DNA of 64,000 bases from Verrucomicrobiales bacterium. Lineage in GTDB: Bacteria > Verrucomicrobiota > Verrucomicrobiia > Verrucomicrobiales > DEV007. The translations under genes and the position numbers were made by a program. The notes under the pieces were generated by a model. That model was given only the letters and a program-made list of their open reading frames with translations. It ran no database searches and had not been told where the DNA came from. Positions within the stretch are counted from its first letter, which is position 1, and each line of letters opens with the position of its first letter. The stretch is taken from assembly GCA_029213195.1 (NCBI GenBank), contig JARGNI010000019.1, positions 41,226 through 105,225 of the forward strand, written 5' to 3'. Of the stretch, positions 35,873 through 45,726 are shown in pieces.

Positions 35873-36892
35873 ATGAGGTATTTCTCACTGTTACTCACTC
35901 TAGTCTTGGCTGCTTCGTGGCCGACCGTCGTCCATGCACAGCTCTTCAAAAAGAAGAAGCAGCAACAGGGGGCCGAGGTCCCGGCCAGACCCAAGCTGCA
36001 ACCTGGGCAATTCGAGTGGCAGCCTGAAAAGGCGCCCAAAGGGCCTCTCCTCATTGTTGTCAGCATTGATGACCAGGTCGCTTACGTGTATCGCAATGGC
36101 ACTGAAATCGGTCGTTCCACCGTGAGCACGGGGCGGGAAGGGAAGGAGACCCCGACAGGAGTCTTTACCATTCTCGAAAAGAAGAAAGATCACGAGTCGA
36201 ACATCTACAAGGGGGCGAAGATGCCCAACATGCAGCGTCTGACTTGGACGGGGATCGCTCTTCATGCCGGGGACCTTCCAGGCTACCCTGCGTCGGCTGG
36301 ATGCATCCGTCTCCCTCTTGAGTTTTCGGCTCTGCTCTTTGAGCAAACCGCTCTCGGGGCGACAGTGGCGATCACTCAGCGGAGTCGTTATCCTTCCGAG
36401 TCTGCGACTCCATCATCACTCCTGCTGTCCAGTAACGTCGATGCCACCTCGGTTCCGATTCCAAACCGAAAACCTTTTTTGAATCCGGCGAAAAGCCCTT
36501 CGGGACCCGTTTCTCTGCTTCTCAGTATTGGCGATGAGACCCTCTATGTGTATCGGAATGGAATCCTCATCGGTCAGGCTCCTGTCGGGATTGTTCCCGG
36601 GCCTCCGATTCCCGGAGGATTGTCTCTCATGCTGGACGGCGTAGTTCCGGGCGAGAACCCGATCGCACCGGGACGTCCCAAGAGAGCCTGGACTGTTCTC
36701 ACTGTCGACAGCGATGAGAAGGTCACCGAGTTTCCCATCGATACTCTTCGTTCACGGATCCGCGTTCATCCCCAGTTCGCTCGCGATGTCTATGACCTCA
36801 TGCAGCCCGGCAGCCTGATGCTGGTGACGCGGGACAAGTCGACCAAGGATACCCGTTCCCAACGGGATTTCACGATCATCAATCCCGAGTAG
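35873..36892 (+). CDS. L,D-transpeptidase (YkuD) with a duplicated, non-catalytic second half
   Basis: 339 residues, signal peptide RYFSLLLTLVLAASWPTVVHA. A YkuD domain (about 58-170) starts with LLIVVSIDDQVAYVYRNGTE and ends in the active-site stretch H131-AGDLPGYPA-SAGC144-IR, with catalytic Cys144; it cross-links peptidoglycan or attaches proteins to it. A second copy of the first strands (about 190-240, LLLSIGDETLYVYRNGIL) lacks the His/Cys motif, so the gene looks internally duplicated with one dead copy. It follows the Arg/Pro-repeat protein by 31 bases, and that protein may be its substrate or partner (inference). Confidence 0.88.
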   Translation: MRYFSLLLTLVLAASWPTVVHAQLFKKKKQQQGAEVPARPKLQPGQFEWQPEKAPKGPLLIVVSIDDQVAYVYRNGTEIGRSTVSTGREGKETPTGVFTILEKKKDHESNIYKGAKMPNMQRLTWTGIALHAGDLPGYPASAGCIRLPLEFSALLFEQTALGATVAITQRSRYPSESATPSSLLLSSNVDATSVPIPNRKPFLNPAKSPSGPVSLLLSIGDETLYVYRNGILIGQAPVGIVPGPPIPGGLSLMLDGVVPGENPIAPGRPKRAWTVLTVDSDEKVTEFPIDTLRSRIRVHPQFARDVYDLMQPGSLMLVTRDKSTKDTRSQRDFTIINPE

Positions 36893-36956
36893 AAATTGAG
36901 AGACTGAATTCACTTTTTCAGGTGAACCGGTCCTGCGAGTTCACTCGAGAAGGCCG

Positions 36957-38836
36957 TCAGGGTTGCGAGCGAGGAACCATGAGATCCTTTCTCTGCCAGA
37001 CCCGCACATAGTCGATGACAAGGTCGTCGGGGAGCAACTCTGGGTCGAGGGCGTCGTTGTCCCATCCTCCGCTTACGTGGGTGAACATGAGGATGGAGGG
37101 GGCCTGCGAAACTCGGGGAGATTCCCATCTCGCGACTTCTTTTCCATTGCAGTAGTAGACTGCTTTTCCCGGAAGCCAGAGCAGCCCGGCTGTAAGGAAA
37201 CCTTCGGAATCGTGATTCACGTAGATGCCGGAGGTCCCGACATGTTGGTGCCCTTTTCCGTAGCCATCCCAGTGAAACGCGATGTTGTAGCGGTGAGGTC
37301 CCCAGCGAGTGAGGTGTTCCATGATGTCGAACTCCATGCCTCCGCGGCTTGTCTGTTGCCGTTTCCACTTCGGGCCATCCTCCGCGCCGCGATCCGGCAT
37401 CGCCCAGAAGGCAGGCCAGAGACCGGGTGCGGTTGGTAGTTTGAGCCGCGCTTCGAAATAGCCGTAGCACTGGCGAAATTTGTCGTAGGTGCCGAGATAA
37501 CCGGTCTGGTAGTCGGTCAGTGCTCCGTCAGGAGCGTCGTTGTGGCGGCCGGATTTCTTTTCAAACCGAAGTCGGGCGAGACCGTCCCCGAGGATGACGT
37601 TGTCCTTGCTGAAGTGGCTCCGATCATCCCAGTGGTTCTCCGTGTAGATGTTCCACTTGGTCGCATCGATCTCTTCCCCGTCGAAATTTTCCTCGAAGGT
37701 CAGAGTCCAATCGCCGTCGACTGGGGGGCGCTGTCCTGAGCCCGCGGGGCCTGAGAGGGCAGGGGAAGTGACTTGGATCCTGCTGGCCTGGAGTCGGTTC
37801 TCGCCTTCCGTGTCTCCCGGGAGCAGCACGATTCGCTCGACTCGGTAGCTGTCGAACTCGCTGCCGGTTCCGGGGAGAACCTGGGGATCTGTTTCGCTGG
37901 CGGAAGCCTCCCAGGGTTTCGGGCTGGCAAAGGGAAGGATCAGGGTAGCCGATTCCGCTGGGCCCAAAGATTGGGGATTCTGGATGATCGGGGTCGGCCC
38001 CTCCACGCTTTCCGCGTAAATTGCGGGCTGGATGGGTGAAGACCCCACATTGGTCAGCTCGACTTCGAGTCGAGTGCCCGCTCTCCAGTTCCTCACCCCT
38101 GACCGAGGCGTCAGGTGAATCTCCTGATCCCGTCTCGTGAAGGACAGGACGAGTCGGTTGGTTTCCGGGTCGACAGCCACCGAGGAACTTCCCACTCCGC
38201 CGAGTGCCAGCGTGGCCTTGAAATCGGTTTGCTCATCGAAGAGGATCCCGTTGGGCGGCGTGTGTCGATTGCTTTGCTTCCAGGTTTCGGGAGTGTCGTC
38301 GGGAGTGCCTGTGGCCACCAGGGATTGCAGGGAAAAACTGCGCGCAGCTTCCGCTCCCTCCGTGAAAAGGAGGATCTGTGGAATCTCCGAAGGGTTTAGC
38401 GCAAACCCCTCTGGAATCCATAGCGATAGCCGAAGAAGACCACGATCGTTCCTGTCTCACCCGGGCGGAGACGAATCGATTCGACACTGTAGGGTTCCGT
38501 TTTCCAATGGCCGACATTGTCGACCCTCATCGTCACGGGCAGACTCTTTTCCCCGGTATTTCGAACAACCGCCTCGACCCGGCTGAAAGGGGAGAGATCG
38601 AAGGGCTTCTCGTCAGGAGGACGGACCCGGACACCGGGGTAGCCAGTGGCACCGGCTACAATGGAAATTTGTTTCTCTCCCGATTCTAGCTCGGAGAGAG
38701 TCGCTTGAGAATCACTGGGGGTGAGATGAGAAAGGGGGAGTTGCTCCAATTCGTTTGCGGAAAGAGGAAGAGCGGCGGCCGCCAATACTCCCACGAAAAG
38801 GATTGAGGAGCCAATGAAGTGGAACCGGGTAGGCAT
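36957..38836 (-). pseudogene. Secreted GH16 glycanase broken by a single frameshift
   Basis: The first part runs from ATG 38836 (hydrophobic N-terminus FIGSSILFVGVLAAAALPLSA) to a TAA near 38396; the rest continues in another frame and ends at 36957. At about 38405-38415 the reading passes from GYRYGFQ to GFALNPSEIPQILLF; one extra G in the run of four G would restore a single frame of about 626 residues. The catalytic domain (about 390-620) is GH16: GGMEFDIMEH holds the ExDxxE nucleophile and acid/base pair, with WPAFWAMPD before it, as in beta-agarase, porphyranase and laminarinase relatives. The broken G run could be a true mutation, an assembly error or, less likely, slippage. The upstream N-terminal part is an accessory beta domain. 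Confidence 0.75.
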
Positions 38837-39049
38837 GAAGGAAGAGAAAGAGAAGGAGTCCTGCGGAAAGATGCTCCGGGCAAGTTATCACGTCAGGATC
38901 GCTTCGAAAAGAACCCTTCCTTCGTACGCACAAAGCAGCGTCCGTTTTGGTGCGGAATTGCGGGATTGATTGGTCTCCTTTTTTGGTCGCCGAGAAGGGC
39001 GCCACCTGCTTGTATGCTCGACGACGTAGCTAGTTGCTTAGTGTTTCTC

Positions 39050-40255
39050 ATGAACCCTCTTCGATCCATCTTCCTTCCCCTGATTACTCTCTTCGCTGTG
39101 GGATTCTCCCAGGGGGCTGAAAAGCCTCTCAAGGTTTTTATCCTCGCCGGGCAATCGAACATGCAAGGGCATGCTCATGTTCGCACATTCGAACACTTGG
39201 GGATGGACCCGGAAACGGTGCCGCTTCTCGAGAAAATGCAGAATGAGGATGGCACGCCCAGGGGAATCGAGAACGTCTGGATCTCATCGATCGGTTCTTC
39301 GGATTCCGAGAAAGTCGGACAACTGACGGCCGGATACGGTTCGGAAGCGCGTGGCCCGAAGATCGGCCCGGAGTTCACCTTCGGAATCTTCGCGGAAGAA
39401 GCACTCGACCAACCCATTCTCCTGATCAAGACCGCGTGGGGTGGAAAAAGCATCCACACGGATTTTCGCTCTCCTGGTGCCGGTTCCTATGTCTTCAGCG
39501 AGCAGCAGATCGAGAATTTCAAGAAGAAGGGCAAATCTCTGGAAGAGGCTCAGAAGGAAAAGGCCGAGGCAACGGGTCATTACTATCGGCTCATGACTGA
39601 TCACGTGAAGAACGTTCTCTCCGATATCGGGCGAGTCTATCCGGATTACGATGAGTCGGCGGGATACGAACTCGCCGGGTTTGTCTGGTTCCAGGGATGG
39701 AATGACATGGTCGACAGCGGAACCTATCCGAATCGAGGAAAAGCCGGAGGCTACGATGCCTACAGCGAGGTATTGGCCCATTTCATTCGCGATGTGCGGA
39801 AGGATCTCAATGCCCCGAAGATGCCGTTCGTGATCGGTGTGCTGGGAGTCGGCGGTCCCGTCGAGAAGTATGGGCCTAAGCAGCAGCGTTACGCGGATAC
39901 CCATCGCAATTTTCGAATGGCAATGGCTGCGCCCGCGAAGCTTCCCGAGTTCGAGGGCAACGTCACCGCTGTTCTGACGGAGAATTACTGGGACCTGGAG
40001 TTGACGGCTTTGAAGGCAAAGGAGAACGAGGTCCGACAAGAGATGAAGAATCTGGTTTCGCAGGGGAAGCTTTCGAAGGAGCAGGAGAAAGCCGAATATG
40101 AAAAGCTTCGAGCCGAGAGGCTGACCGAAGAAGAGCGGAAAAAACTGGAAACGGGAATCTCCAATGCCGAATTTCACTATCTTGGCTCCGCCAGGATCAT
40201 GGCCGGGATCGGAAAAGGTTTCGCCGAGGCCGTGGTCGAACTTCAATCCAAATAA
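39050..40255 (+). CDS. Secreted SGNH carbohydrate esterase (sialate O-acetylesterase-like)
   Basis: 401 residues, signal peptide NPLRSIFLPLITLFAVGFSQG from ATG 39050; the frame runs upstream to 38819 but without a plausible start. Block I GQSNM (VFILAGQSNMQGHA) holds the catalytic Ser, IKTAWGGKSI the second block, and FVWFQGWNDMVDS the Asn block of this SGNH group. The Lys/Glu-rich stretch KLSKEQEKAEYEKLRAERL (about 330-365) is an inserted helix not seen in its paralogue at 61945. These enzymes remove acetyl groups from sugars. It is divergent from the GH16 gene with a 213-base gap. The start has no Shine-Dalgarno sequence. Confidence 0.88.
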   Translation: MNPLRSIFLPLITLFAVGFSQGAEKPLKVFILAGQSNMQGHAHVRTFEHLGMDPETVPLLEKMQNEDGTPRGIENVWISSIGSSDSEKVGQLTAGYGSEARGPKIGPEFTFGIFAEEALDQPILLIKTAWGGKSIHTDFRSPGAGSYVFSEQQIENFKKKGKSLEEAQKEKAEATGHYYRLMTDHVKNVLSDIGRVYPDYDESAGYELAGFVWFQGWNDMVDSGTYPNRGKAGGYDAYSEVLAHFIRDVRKDLNAPKMPFVIGVLGVGGPVEKYGPKQQRYADTHRNFRMAMAAPAKLPEFEGNVTAVLTENYWDLELTALKAKENEVRQEMKNLVSQGKLSKEQEKAEYEKLRAERLTEEERKKLETGISNAEFHYLGSARIMAGIGKGFAEAVVELQSK

Positions 40256-40256
40256 A

Positions 40257-42671
40257 ATGCACCTGATTCACAAAACCATCCCTTCCGCTGTCGCTGCCCT
40301 GTTGGTGTTCCTTGGAGGTTCTCCGATGGCGGGAATGGCCGCTGGCGGCAAGTCGATCCCGAACCCGGACTTTACTGCGGGAGATCCGATTCCAGATGGG
40401 GCGAAACACGACTGGAACCTGGGACCCACCGGCGCGCGCGGCTGGATCTACAGCAACAAGCTCGAAACGACCGAAGCACGCCAGGTCCTCGTGACGACGG
40501 TTGCTCCCGGATCCCCCGCCGAGGGAGTGCTCGAAGTCGGTGATGTCATCCTCGGTGTCGGGAAGACTCCTTTCTCCTACGATCCGAGAACGGAGCTTGG
40601 CAAGGCCATTACCAATGCAGAGGCGCGAGACGGCAGGCTGGAGGTGATCCGCTGGCGGAAGGGGGAGACCTCTCAGGCCGTGATTTCCCTGACCCCGGTG
40701 GGAGCCTATTCGCCGACGGCTCCTTTTTCCTGTGCGAAGTCCCAGCGAGTTTTCGAGGAGGGGTGCGAGGCCCTCGCAAGAAAGATGCAGGAGAATCCGA
40801 ATGCAGGAAATGGAATTACCCGCTGTCTCAATGCCCTCGCGCTCCTGGCGAGTGGAAACGAGAAATACCTGCCGCAGATCCGAGCGCAGGTCGAATGGGC
40901 GTCCCAGTATTCCGACCTGGAGAGGAAGACCCTTCATGCCTGGTTCTACGGCCCAGCCAACATGCTGCTTGCAGAATACACCCTCGCCACGGGGGATCGA
41001 AGTTATCTGAAAAATCTTGAGCGTGTCACCATGGAAATCGTCCATGGGCAAAGTGAAGTCGGCTCGTGGGGGCATCGATTTGTCCAGCCAGAGGGGCGCC
41101 TCTCGGGATATGGAATGATGAACGCTCCCGGGCTCCCTCTGACCGCCTCGCTCATTCTCGCTCGTGAGGCGGGTGTCCAGAACAAGGAACTCGACTATGC
41201 GATCGAGAAGAGCCTCCGCTTGGTGCGATTCTACGTGGGAAAGGGAAGCATCCCGTATGGGGATCATCACCCATGGATTCAAACGCATGAAGACAACGGC
41301 AAGAACGGAATCGCCGCTCTCGTGTTCCATCTCGCCGATGATGTCGAGGCCGCACGGTATTTTTCACGGATGAGTGTAGCGTCTCATGGATCCGAGCGCG
41401 ATACCGGTCACACCGGGAATTATTTCAACATGCTCTGGGCGATGCCCGGCGTTGCCCTATCCGGTCCGAAAGCCAGTGGGGCGTGGATGGAAGAGTTTGG
41501 GTGGTACTATGATCTGGCAAGGAGTTGGGATGGCACCTTTCAGCACCAGGGGGCCCCCCAGGCCAAGGGGGATTCCTACTTTCGCTGGGATGCGACGGGA
41601 GCTTTCCTTCTTGCCTATGCACAGCCGCTGGGAGAAATCCATCTTGCCGGGAGAAAGAAAAGTGCCGTCGCCGATGTCGATGCAAATGAGGCCGCGGATC
41701 TCGTTGAAGCGGGAAAGGGGTGGAGTCCTCGCACCAAGAATGAAACCTACACCGACCGTTCCGAGAAGGAACTGGTCGAAGGGCTTTCTCACTGGTCTCC
41801 CGTAGTTCGAGACCGTTCAGCGACCGAGTTGGGGCGTCGCAAGGAGACGTCGATAGAAACGATTTTGCCGTTGCTTGACCAAGATGATCTCTATACCCAT
41901 TTGGGGGCTTGTCAGGCTCTTGTCGCGCTGAAAGGGCGTGGGGCGCCCGCGGTGCCCCGACTGCGGGAACTTCTCAAGGCGGACGATCTCTGGTTGCGAG
42001 TGAAAGCGGCGGAAGCCCTCGCGAGCATCGGAGATGCCGCGACCGACGCCGTCCCAGAACTACTCGAGATGATGACGATAGGCGCGACCGAGGAGGACCC
42101 CCGGGCAATGCAGCAGCGCTATCTTTGCTTTGCGCTTTTCGATCGACGCAATGGACTGCTGAGGCGGTCGTTGGATGGGGTCGATCGAGAGGCTCTCTAT
42201 GCTGCGGTGAAGGCGGGTTTGAAAAACGACGATGGTCGAGCCCGAGGCACGCTGGGATCCGTCTATCAGTTCCTGACTTATGAAGAGATCGAGCCGCTTC
42301 TTCCTGCGATCTACGAAGCCGTTGTCGAGCCCGCTCCGAGCGGGATCATGTTCGCCGATGGGATTCGGCTGAGCGGATTGGAGATGCTGGCGAAGCATCG
42401 TATCAAGGAAGGGCTGCCCCTCTGTCTCGAGGTCATGAACATCGAGGCCTGGGGAAAGAAGGGGCGAATCGCTCGATGCCTCAAGGCTCTTGCGGCCTAT
42501 GGTGGGTCCGCTCGGTTGATGCTCCCGGATCTGGTAAAGCTGGAGCAGGATCTGCGCAATCATCGAGAGTCCAAGTCTCTCGAGAAGGAAATCCAGGCGG
42601 TGATCGATACTCGGATCGCGATCGAGAAAGATGAAGATCCTCCAGCGCTTCGCTCATTGACCAGTCTCTAG
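40257..42671 (+). CDS. Secreted PDZ-HEAT protein (DUF6288-like)
   Basis: 804 residues, starting one base after the previous stop. Signal peptide about MHLIHKTIPSAVAALLVFLG with cleavage near residue 29 (MAA). A PDZ domain (about 75-145) reads VTTVAPGSPAEGVLEVGDVI. A large helical barrel (about 170-480) with HAWFYGPANMLLAEYTLATG and FQHQGAPQAKGDSYFRWDAT recalls alpha/alpha-barrel enzymes; the exact activity is unknown. The C-terminal part (about 510-790) is made of HEAT-type repeats, for example SATELGRRKETS and AAEALASIGDAA. This domain order fits the DUF6288 group of PVC bacteria. The one-base spacing suggests co-translation with the SGNH esterase, so the two may share a substrate. Confidence 0.8.
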   Translation: MHLIHKTIPSAVAALLVFLGGSPMAGMAAGGKSIPNPDFTAGDPIPDGAKHDWNLGPTGARGWIYSNKLETTEARQVLVTTVAPGSPAEGVLEVGDVILGVGKTPFSYDPRTELGKAITNAEARDGRLEVIRWRKGETSQAVISLTPVGAYSPTAPFSCAKSQRVFEEGCEALARKMQENPNAGNGITRCLNALALLASGNEKYLPQIRAQVEWASQYSDLERKTLHAWFYGPANMLLAEYTLATGDRSYLKNLERVTMEIVHGQSEVGSWGHRFVQPEGRLSGYGMMNAPGLPLTASLILAREAGVQNKELDYAIEKSLRLVRFYVGKGSIPYGDHHPWIQTHEDNGKNGIAALVFHLADDVEAARYFSRMSVASHGSERDTGHTGNYFNMLWAMPGVALSGPKASGAWMEEFGWYYDLARSWDGTFQHQGAPQAKGDSYFRWDATGAFLLAYAQPLGEIHLAGRKKSAVADVDANEAADLVEAGKGWSPRTKNETYTDRSEKELVEGLSHWSPVVRDRSATELGRRKETSIETILPLLDQDDLYTHLGACQALVALKGRGAPAVPRLRELLKADDLWLRVKAAEALASIGDAATDAVPELLEMMTIGATEEDPRAMQQRYLCFALFDRRNGLLRRSLDGVDREALYAAVKAGLKNDDGRARGTLGSVYQFLTYEEIEPLLPAIYEAVVEPAPSGIMFADGIRLSGLEMLAKHRIKEGLPLCLEVMNIEAWGKKGRIARCLKALAAYGGSARLMLPDLVKLEQDLRNHRESKSLEKEIQAVIDTRIAIEKDEDPPALRSLTSL

Positions 42672-42680
42672 GCTGCTTCG

Positions 42681-43418
42681 CTACCGCGAGAGAGATGGGA
42701 GAGTTTTCTCCACCGCCTCGAGAATGGTCTCTGCTTCCTGGTCGGAGAGGCCTCCCCGGAAGTTGATCGAGCGCGGCGATTTCTCGAAGATCGTCGCATA
42801 GAAGACACAGGCGGCGAGGTAGGCTCCCTTGTTGGACGGGTGGCTTCCGTCTTTCTTGTAGAGGGCGAGCCCGAGGGCGGAGTCAGCTTTTCGGACCTCG
42901 GACCAGGTGTCACCCACCGGAGCAAGCCGTGCTTTGCATCTTCGTGCCGCCGATTCGTAGGAATCGCTCAGCGCCTTCTGCATTTTCTTGTAGTCCGGGA
43001 AAAGCTTGGGATTCATCTTGTCCCCGTCGCGTCGACCCCAGGTCTGGTAGAAGACGGTCATGGCCCCTGCCTGGTCGATCATCTTGTCGAGATCCACTGC
43101 CGCATCGCGAAACTTGTCCGGAAAGACCGCCGGAGTCTGGCTCTGGTCCTGCAGGACGACATAGTCCCAGTTTCCGTTCTTGATCTTCTCGACGGTGGAC
43201 GAGTTCTCGAGATGAAAGGCCAGGGTCTTTCCTCCGGGACTGACAAATTCCAACTCGATCGAATCCTTTTGCGGGGAAGCCTGGAACAGCTTCGTCACGG
43301 TTCCTCGGACTTGGCCGGTGTAGCTGTTCCCGATAAAGAGGATGCGAGTCTTTTCCTGTCCCTGGGCGAGGGTGAAGGAGAGGGTAAGCAGCAGGAGCAG
43401 GGAGAGAAGAGGCTTCAT
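42681..43418 (-). CDS. Secreted SGNH-type hydrolase (GNSYT type)
   Basis: 245 residues from ATG 43418, signal peptide KPLLSLLLLLTLSFTLAQG. RILFIGNSYTGQ is the first block with the likely catalytic Ser, WDYVVLQDQSQTP a second, and KKDGSHPSNKGAYLAA supplies the Asp/His pair near the end (about 205-220). This matches SGNH-like proteins of unknown substrate in PVC and Bacteroidetes genomes. The longer frame to 43562 is not secreted and is rejected. It converges with the PDZ-HEAT protein. The 313 bases upstream, to the sulfatase at 43732, carry the inverted-repeat element. Confidence 0.82.
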   Translation of the reverse strand: MKPLLSLLLLLTLSFTLAQGQEKTRILFIGNSYTGQVRGTVTKLFQASPQKDSIELEFVSPGGKTLAFHLENSSTVEKIKNGNWDYVVLQDQSQTPAVFPDKFRDAAVDLDKMIDQAGAMTVFYQTWGRRDGDKMNPKLFPDYKKMQKALSDSYESAARRCKARLAPVGDTWSEVRKADSALGLALYKKDGSHPSNKGAYLAACVFYATIFEKSPRSINFRGGLSDQEAETILEAVEKTLPSLSR

Positions 43419-43731
43419 ATGAGAGAAGAGTGACGAGGGTTTTGGAAGAATGAAAGAGAAAGCCGAAGCGCACGGCAATTCCAAAACCGAGAGTTTGCGA
43501 TGCCAGTGATCCGATTCAACAGGGTTGGCTAAGGGAGTGAACAGGGTCAGGTCGGTGGGCAATATCCTGGAAGGACGGCCATCGGTCGGAAGGCTTGCGC
43601 CTTCCGCTACGGATGGTAGCGGAACGGACTGCCGTTCCGAACCGGGATCCTGGAGTCCTCGCCAACCACCCGAGGTTCGATTCTTCGAATGCGTAGTGGC
43701 TTCGTAGCGGTGAGCCTCCTAGACTGTTTCG
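43419..43731. other. Gene-free stretch holding a REP-like repeat
   Basis: The 313 bases between the divergent SGNH hydrolase and the sulfatase hold the inverted-repeat pair at 43587-43639 and, toward 43700, further GTAGCGG-like fragments. Short open frames here run through the hairpins and have no coding look. Promoters for both flanking genes should lie here but none was clear by eye. Confidence 0.6.
43586..43640. repeat. REP-like element with two hairpins
   Basis: CGGAAGGC (43587-43594) and GCCTTCCG (43599-43606) form a perfect eight-base stem around TTGC; CGGAACGG (43620-43627) and CCGTTCCG (43632-43639) form a second perfect stem around ACTG. The first hairpin and its CTACG flank recur exactly at 63902-63927, so this is a dispersed intergenic repeat and not chance. 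Confidence 0.8.
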
Positions 43732-45711
43732 ATGATGAAGCTCTTCCTTTCTGCTGTTTTCCTCGTTCTCCTTCCGACGATGGTTCTTTTCGCCGGTGAC
43801 CGACCGAATGTGATCGTCATCATGGTCGACGATCTGGGCTATTCCGATATCGGATGCTATGGGGGTGAAATCGAGACTCCCACCCTCGATGCGCTTGCGG
43901 CTGACGGGCTCCGTTTCTCGCAATTCTACAACACGGCAAAGTGTCACTCCTCGCGCGTTTCTCTCCTGACGGGACAATATTGTATCGCGGCCGGGGATGT
44001 CGATCTGACCCATGCCGTCACCTCGGCGGAGGTTCTTGGCGAAGCCGGCTACTTCACGGCGATGACGGGGAAGTGGCATCTGAAGAAGGAACCGACCGAT
44101 TTTGGTTTCGATCGCTATTATGGGCACCTCAGTGGCGCCTGCAATTTCTTCAAGGGAGACAACACCTTCCGACTCAATGGTGCTCCCTGGACGGTTCCGG
44201 ACTCGGGTTTCTACACCACGGTTGCCAAGGTCGACTACGCGCTCCAGTTTCTCGAGGAAGCGAGAGAATCCGAGAAGCCATTCTATCTCTACGTTGCGTT
44301 CAACGCTCCGCATGCCCCCCTTCACGCGTTGCCTGAGGATTATGCGAAATACAAGGGTCGCTACGATGCCGGTTGGGACAAGATCCGGGATGCTCGGATT
44401 GCCAGGCAAAAGAGACTGGGACTCCTCCCCGAAGATCTGAAACCGAGCCCTCGTCCTCCCCATGTCAGGGGCTGGGAGGACATCGTTGCTTGGCAGCGCG
44501 ACTACGAAGCCAATCGGATGGTGACTCTGGCGGCAATGATTGATCGGGTCGATCAGGAGATTGGCCGGATCGTGGAAGACCTTCGTGCTCATGGCGAGTT
44601 GGAGAACACCATGATTCTCTTTGTCTCGGACAATGGGGCCTGCCCCTACGATCGAAAGAGACCCCAACTGGGAGTGGAGCCGACCAGTGCAGAGATTTCC
44701 CTCGCCGATTCGACGGGATGGTCGTGGGCTCGCAATGCACCGTTCCGCTTCTACAAGCAGAATCAGTTCGAGGGAGGAATCAGTACTCCTGGCATCGTCC
44801 ATTGGCCGGCGGGATTGAAGACCGAACCGGGCGCTATTGTCGACACTCCGGTACACCTCATCGATGTGCTTCCTACCCTTGCCGAGATGGCGGAGGCGGA
44901 GATTCCCGAGGAGTTTTCGGGGCGTGAACTTCGCCCCGTATCCGGAGTTTCCCTGCTGCCGCTCTTCGAGAACAGAACATGGAGTCGAGAGGAGCCCATT
45001 CATTTTCAGTTTTCCGCGGACTATGGCCTCCGCGATGGGCATTGGAAGCTGGTCAGCTTCAAGGGGCAGGAATGGGAGCTTTACGACATGAAATCGGACC
45101 GGACCGAAATCAACAACCTCGCCGAGAAAGAGCCCGAGCGACTCGAAGCGATGGTGGCGAAGTGGAGGGAAATGTCTCGCGAGGTTTTGCATTCAGAGAA
45201 GTTGGCCACAGCGACGCTCAAACCTGCCGTGTTTCCACGAGCGAATCGTGAGTGGACCAGGTATAGCGATTCCGCTGAGCCGCCCGCAGCAGGGGCAAAT
45301 CCAGGAAGAAAGCCGATTCGAGCTCGCAAGAACACCAAGTTGACCCGGAAGAAAGGAGCCCTGTTTCTTGAGTTCACCGGAGAGGATCCGGGGCTTGCGA
45401 TGGATTTGAGAGCGGAGAAGAGTTTGCCCACGGGACCCTATCGAGTCGTATTCGCGCTCACGACTCCCGAGAGAGGACAGGGAGAAATTTTCTATACGAC
45501 CGACAACAAAACAGTTCTCCCGCAAGGCGAAGTCATTGCATTCGAGGTCGAAGGCGGTCCAAAAGCGCAGCAGGTCGAGATCGAAATTGCGATCGAGAAG
45601 ACAATTCGCCAACTCCGTGTTGATGTGTCAGAAGGGCCTGGAGAGGCGACGATGCGAGGATTCCGATTGCTCGATTCGAAGGGGACGGTCCTGAAAGACT
45701 GGGCAAAGTAG
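43732..45711 (+). CDS. Secreted sulfatase (C-H-S-S-R type) with C-terminal beta domain
   Basis: 659 residues, signal peptide KLFLSAVFLVLLPTMVLFAG (ATG 43732, or 43735 in the ATGATG start). IMVDDLGYSDIGCYGGE is the usual sulfatase opening and C71-H-S-S-R75 the formylglycine site, with Ser in place of the usual Pro. FVSDNGACPYDR and GKWHLKKEPTDFGF complete the active site. After the sulfatase domain (to about 480) an extra, beta-rich domain of about 140 residues ends the protein and may bind glycan. It converges with the ligand-gated channel gene, 15 bases apart. A maturase must supply formylglycine. Substrate unknown. Confidence 0.9.
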   Translation: MMKLFLSAVFLVLLPTMVLFAGDRPNVIVIMVDDLGYSDIGCYGGEIETPTLDALAADGLRFSQFYNTAKCHSSRVSLLTGQYCIAAGDVDLTHAVTSAEVLGEAGYFTAMTGKWHLKKEPTDFGFDRYYGHLSGACNFFKGDNTFRLNGAPWTVPDSGFYTTVAKVDYALQFLEEARESEKPFYLYVAFNAPHAPLHALPEDYAKYKGRYDAGWDKIRDARIARQKRLGLLPEDLKPSPRPPHVRGWEDIVAWQRDYEANRMVTLAAMIDRVDQEIGRIVEDLRAHGELENTMILFVSDNGACPYDRKRPQLGVEPTSAEISLADSTGWSWARNAPFRFYKQNQFEGGISTPGIVHWPAGLKTEPGAIVDTPVHLIDVLPTLAEMAEAEIPEEFSGRELRPVSGVSLLPLFENRTWSREEPIHFQFSADYGLRDGHWKLVSFKGQEWELYDMKSDRTEINNLAEKEPERLEAMVAKWREMSREVLHSEKLATATLKPAVFPRANREWTRYSDSAEPPAAGANPGRKPIRARKNTKLTRKKGALFLEFTGEDPGLAMDLRAEKSLPTGPYRVVFALTTPERGQGEIFYTTDNKTVLPQGEVIAFEVEGGPKAQQVEIEIAIEKTIRQLRVDVSEGPGEATMRGFRLLDSKGTVLKDWAK

Positions 45712-45726
45712 CTGCCCTATTCCGGG

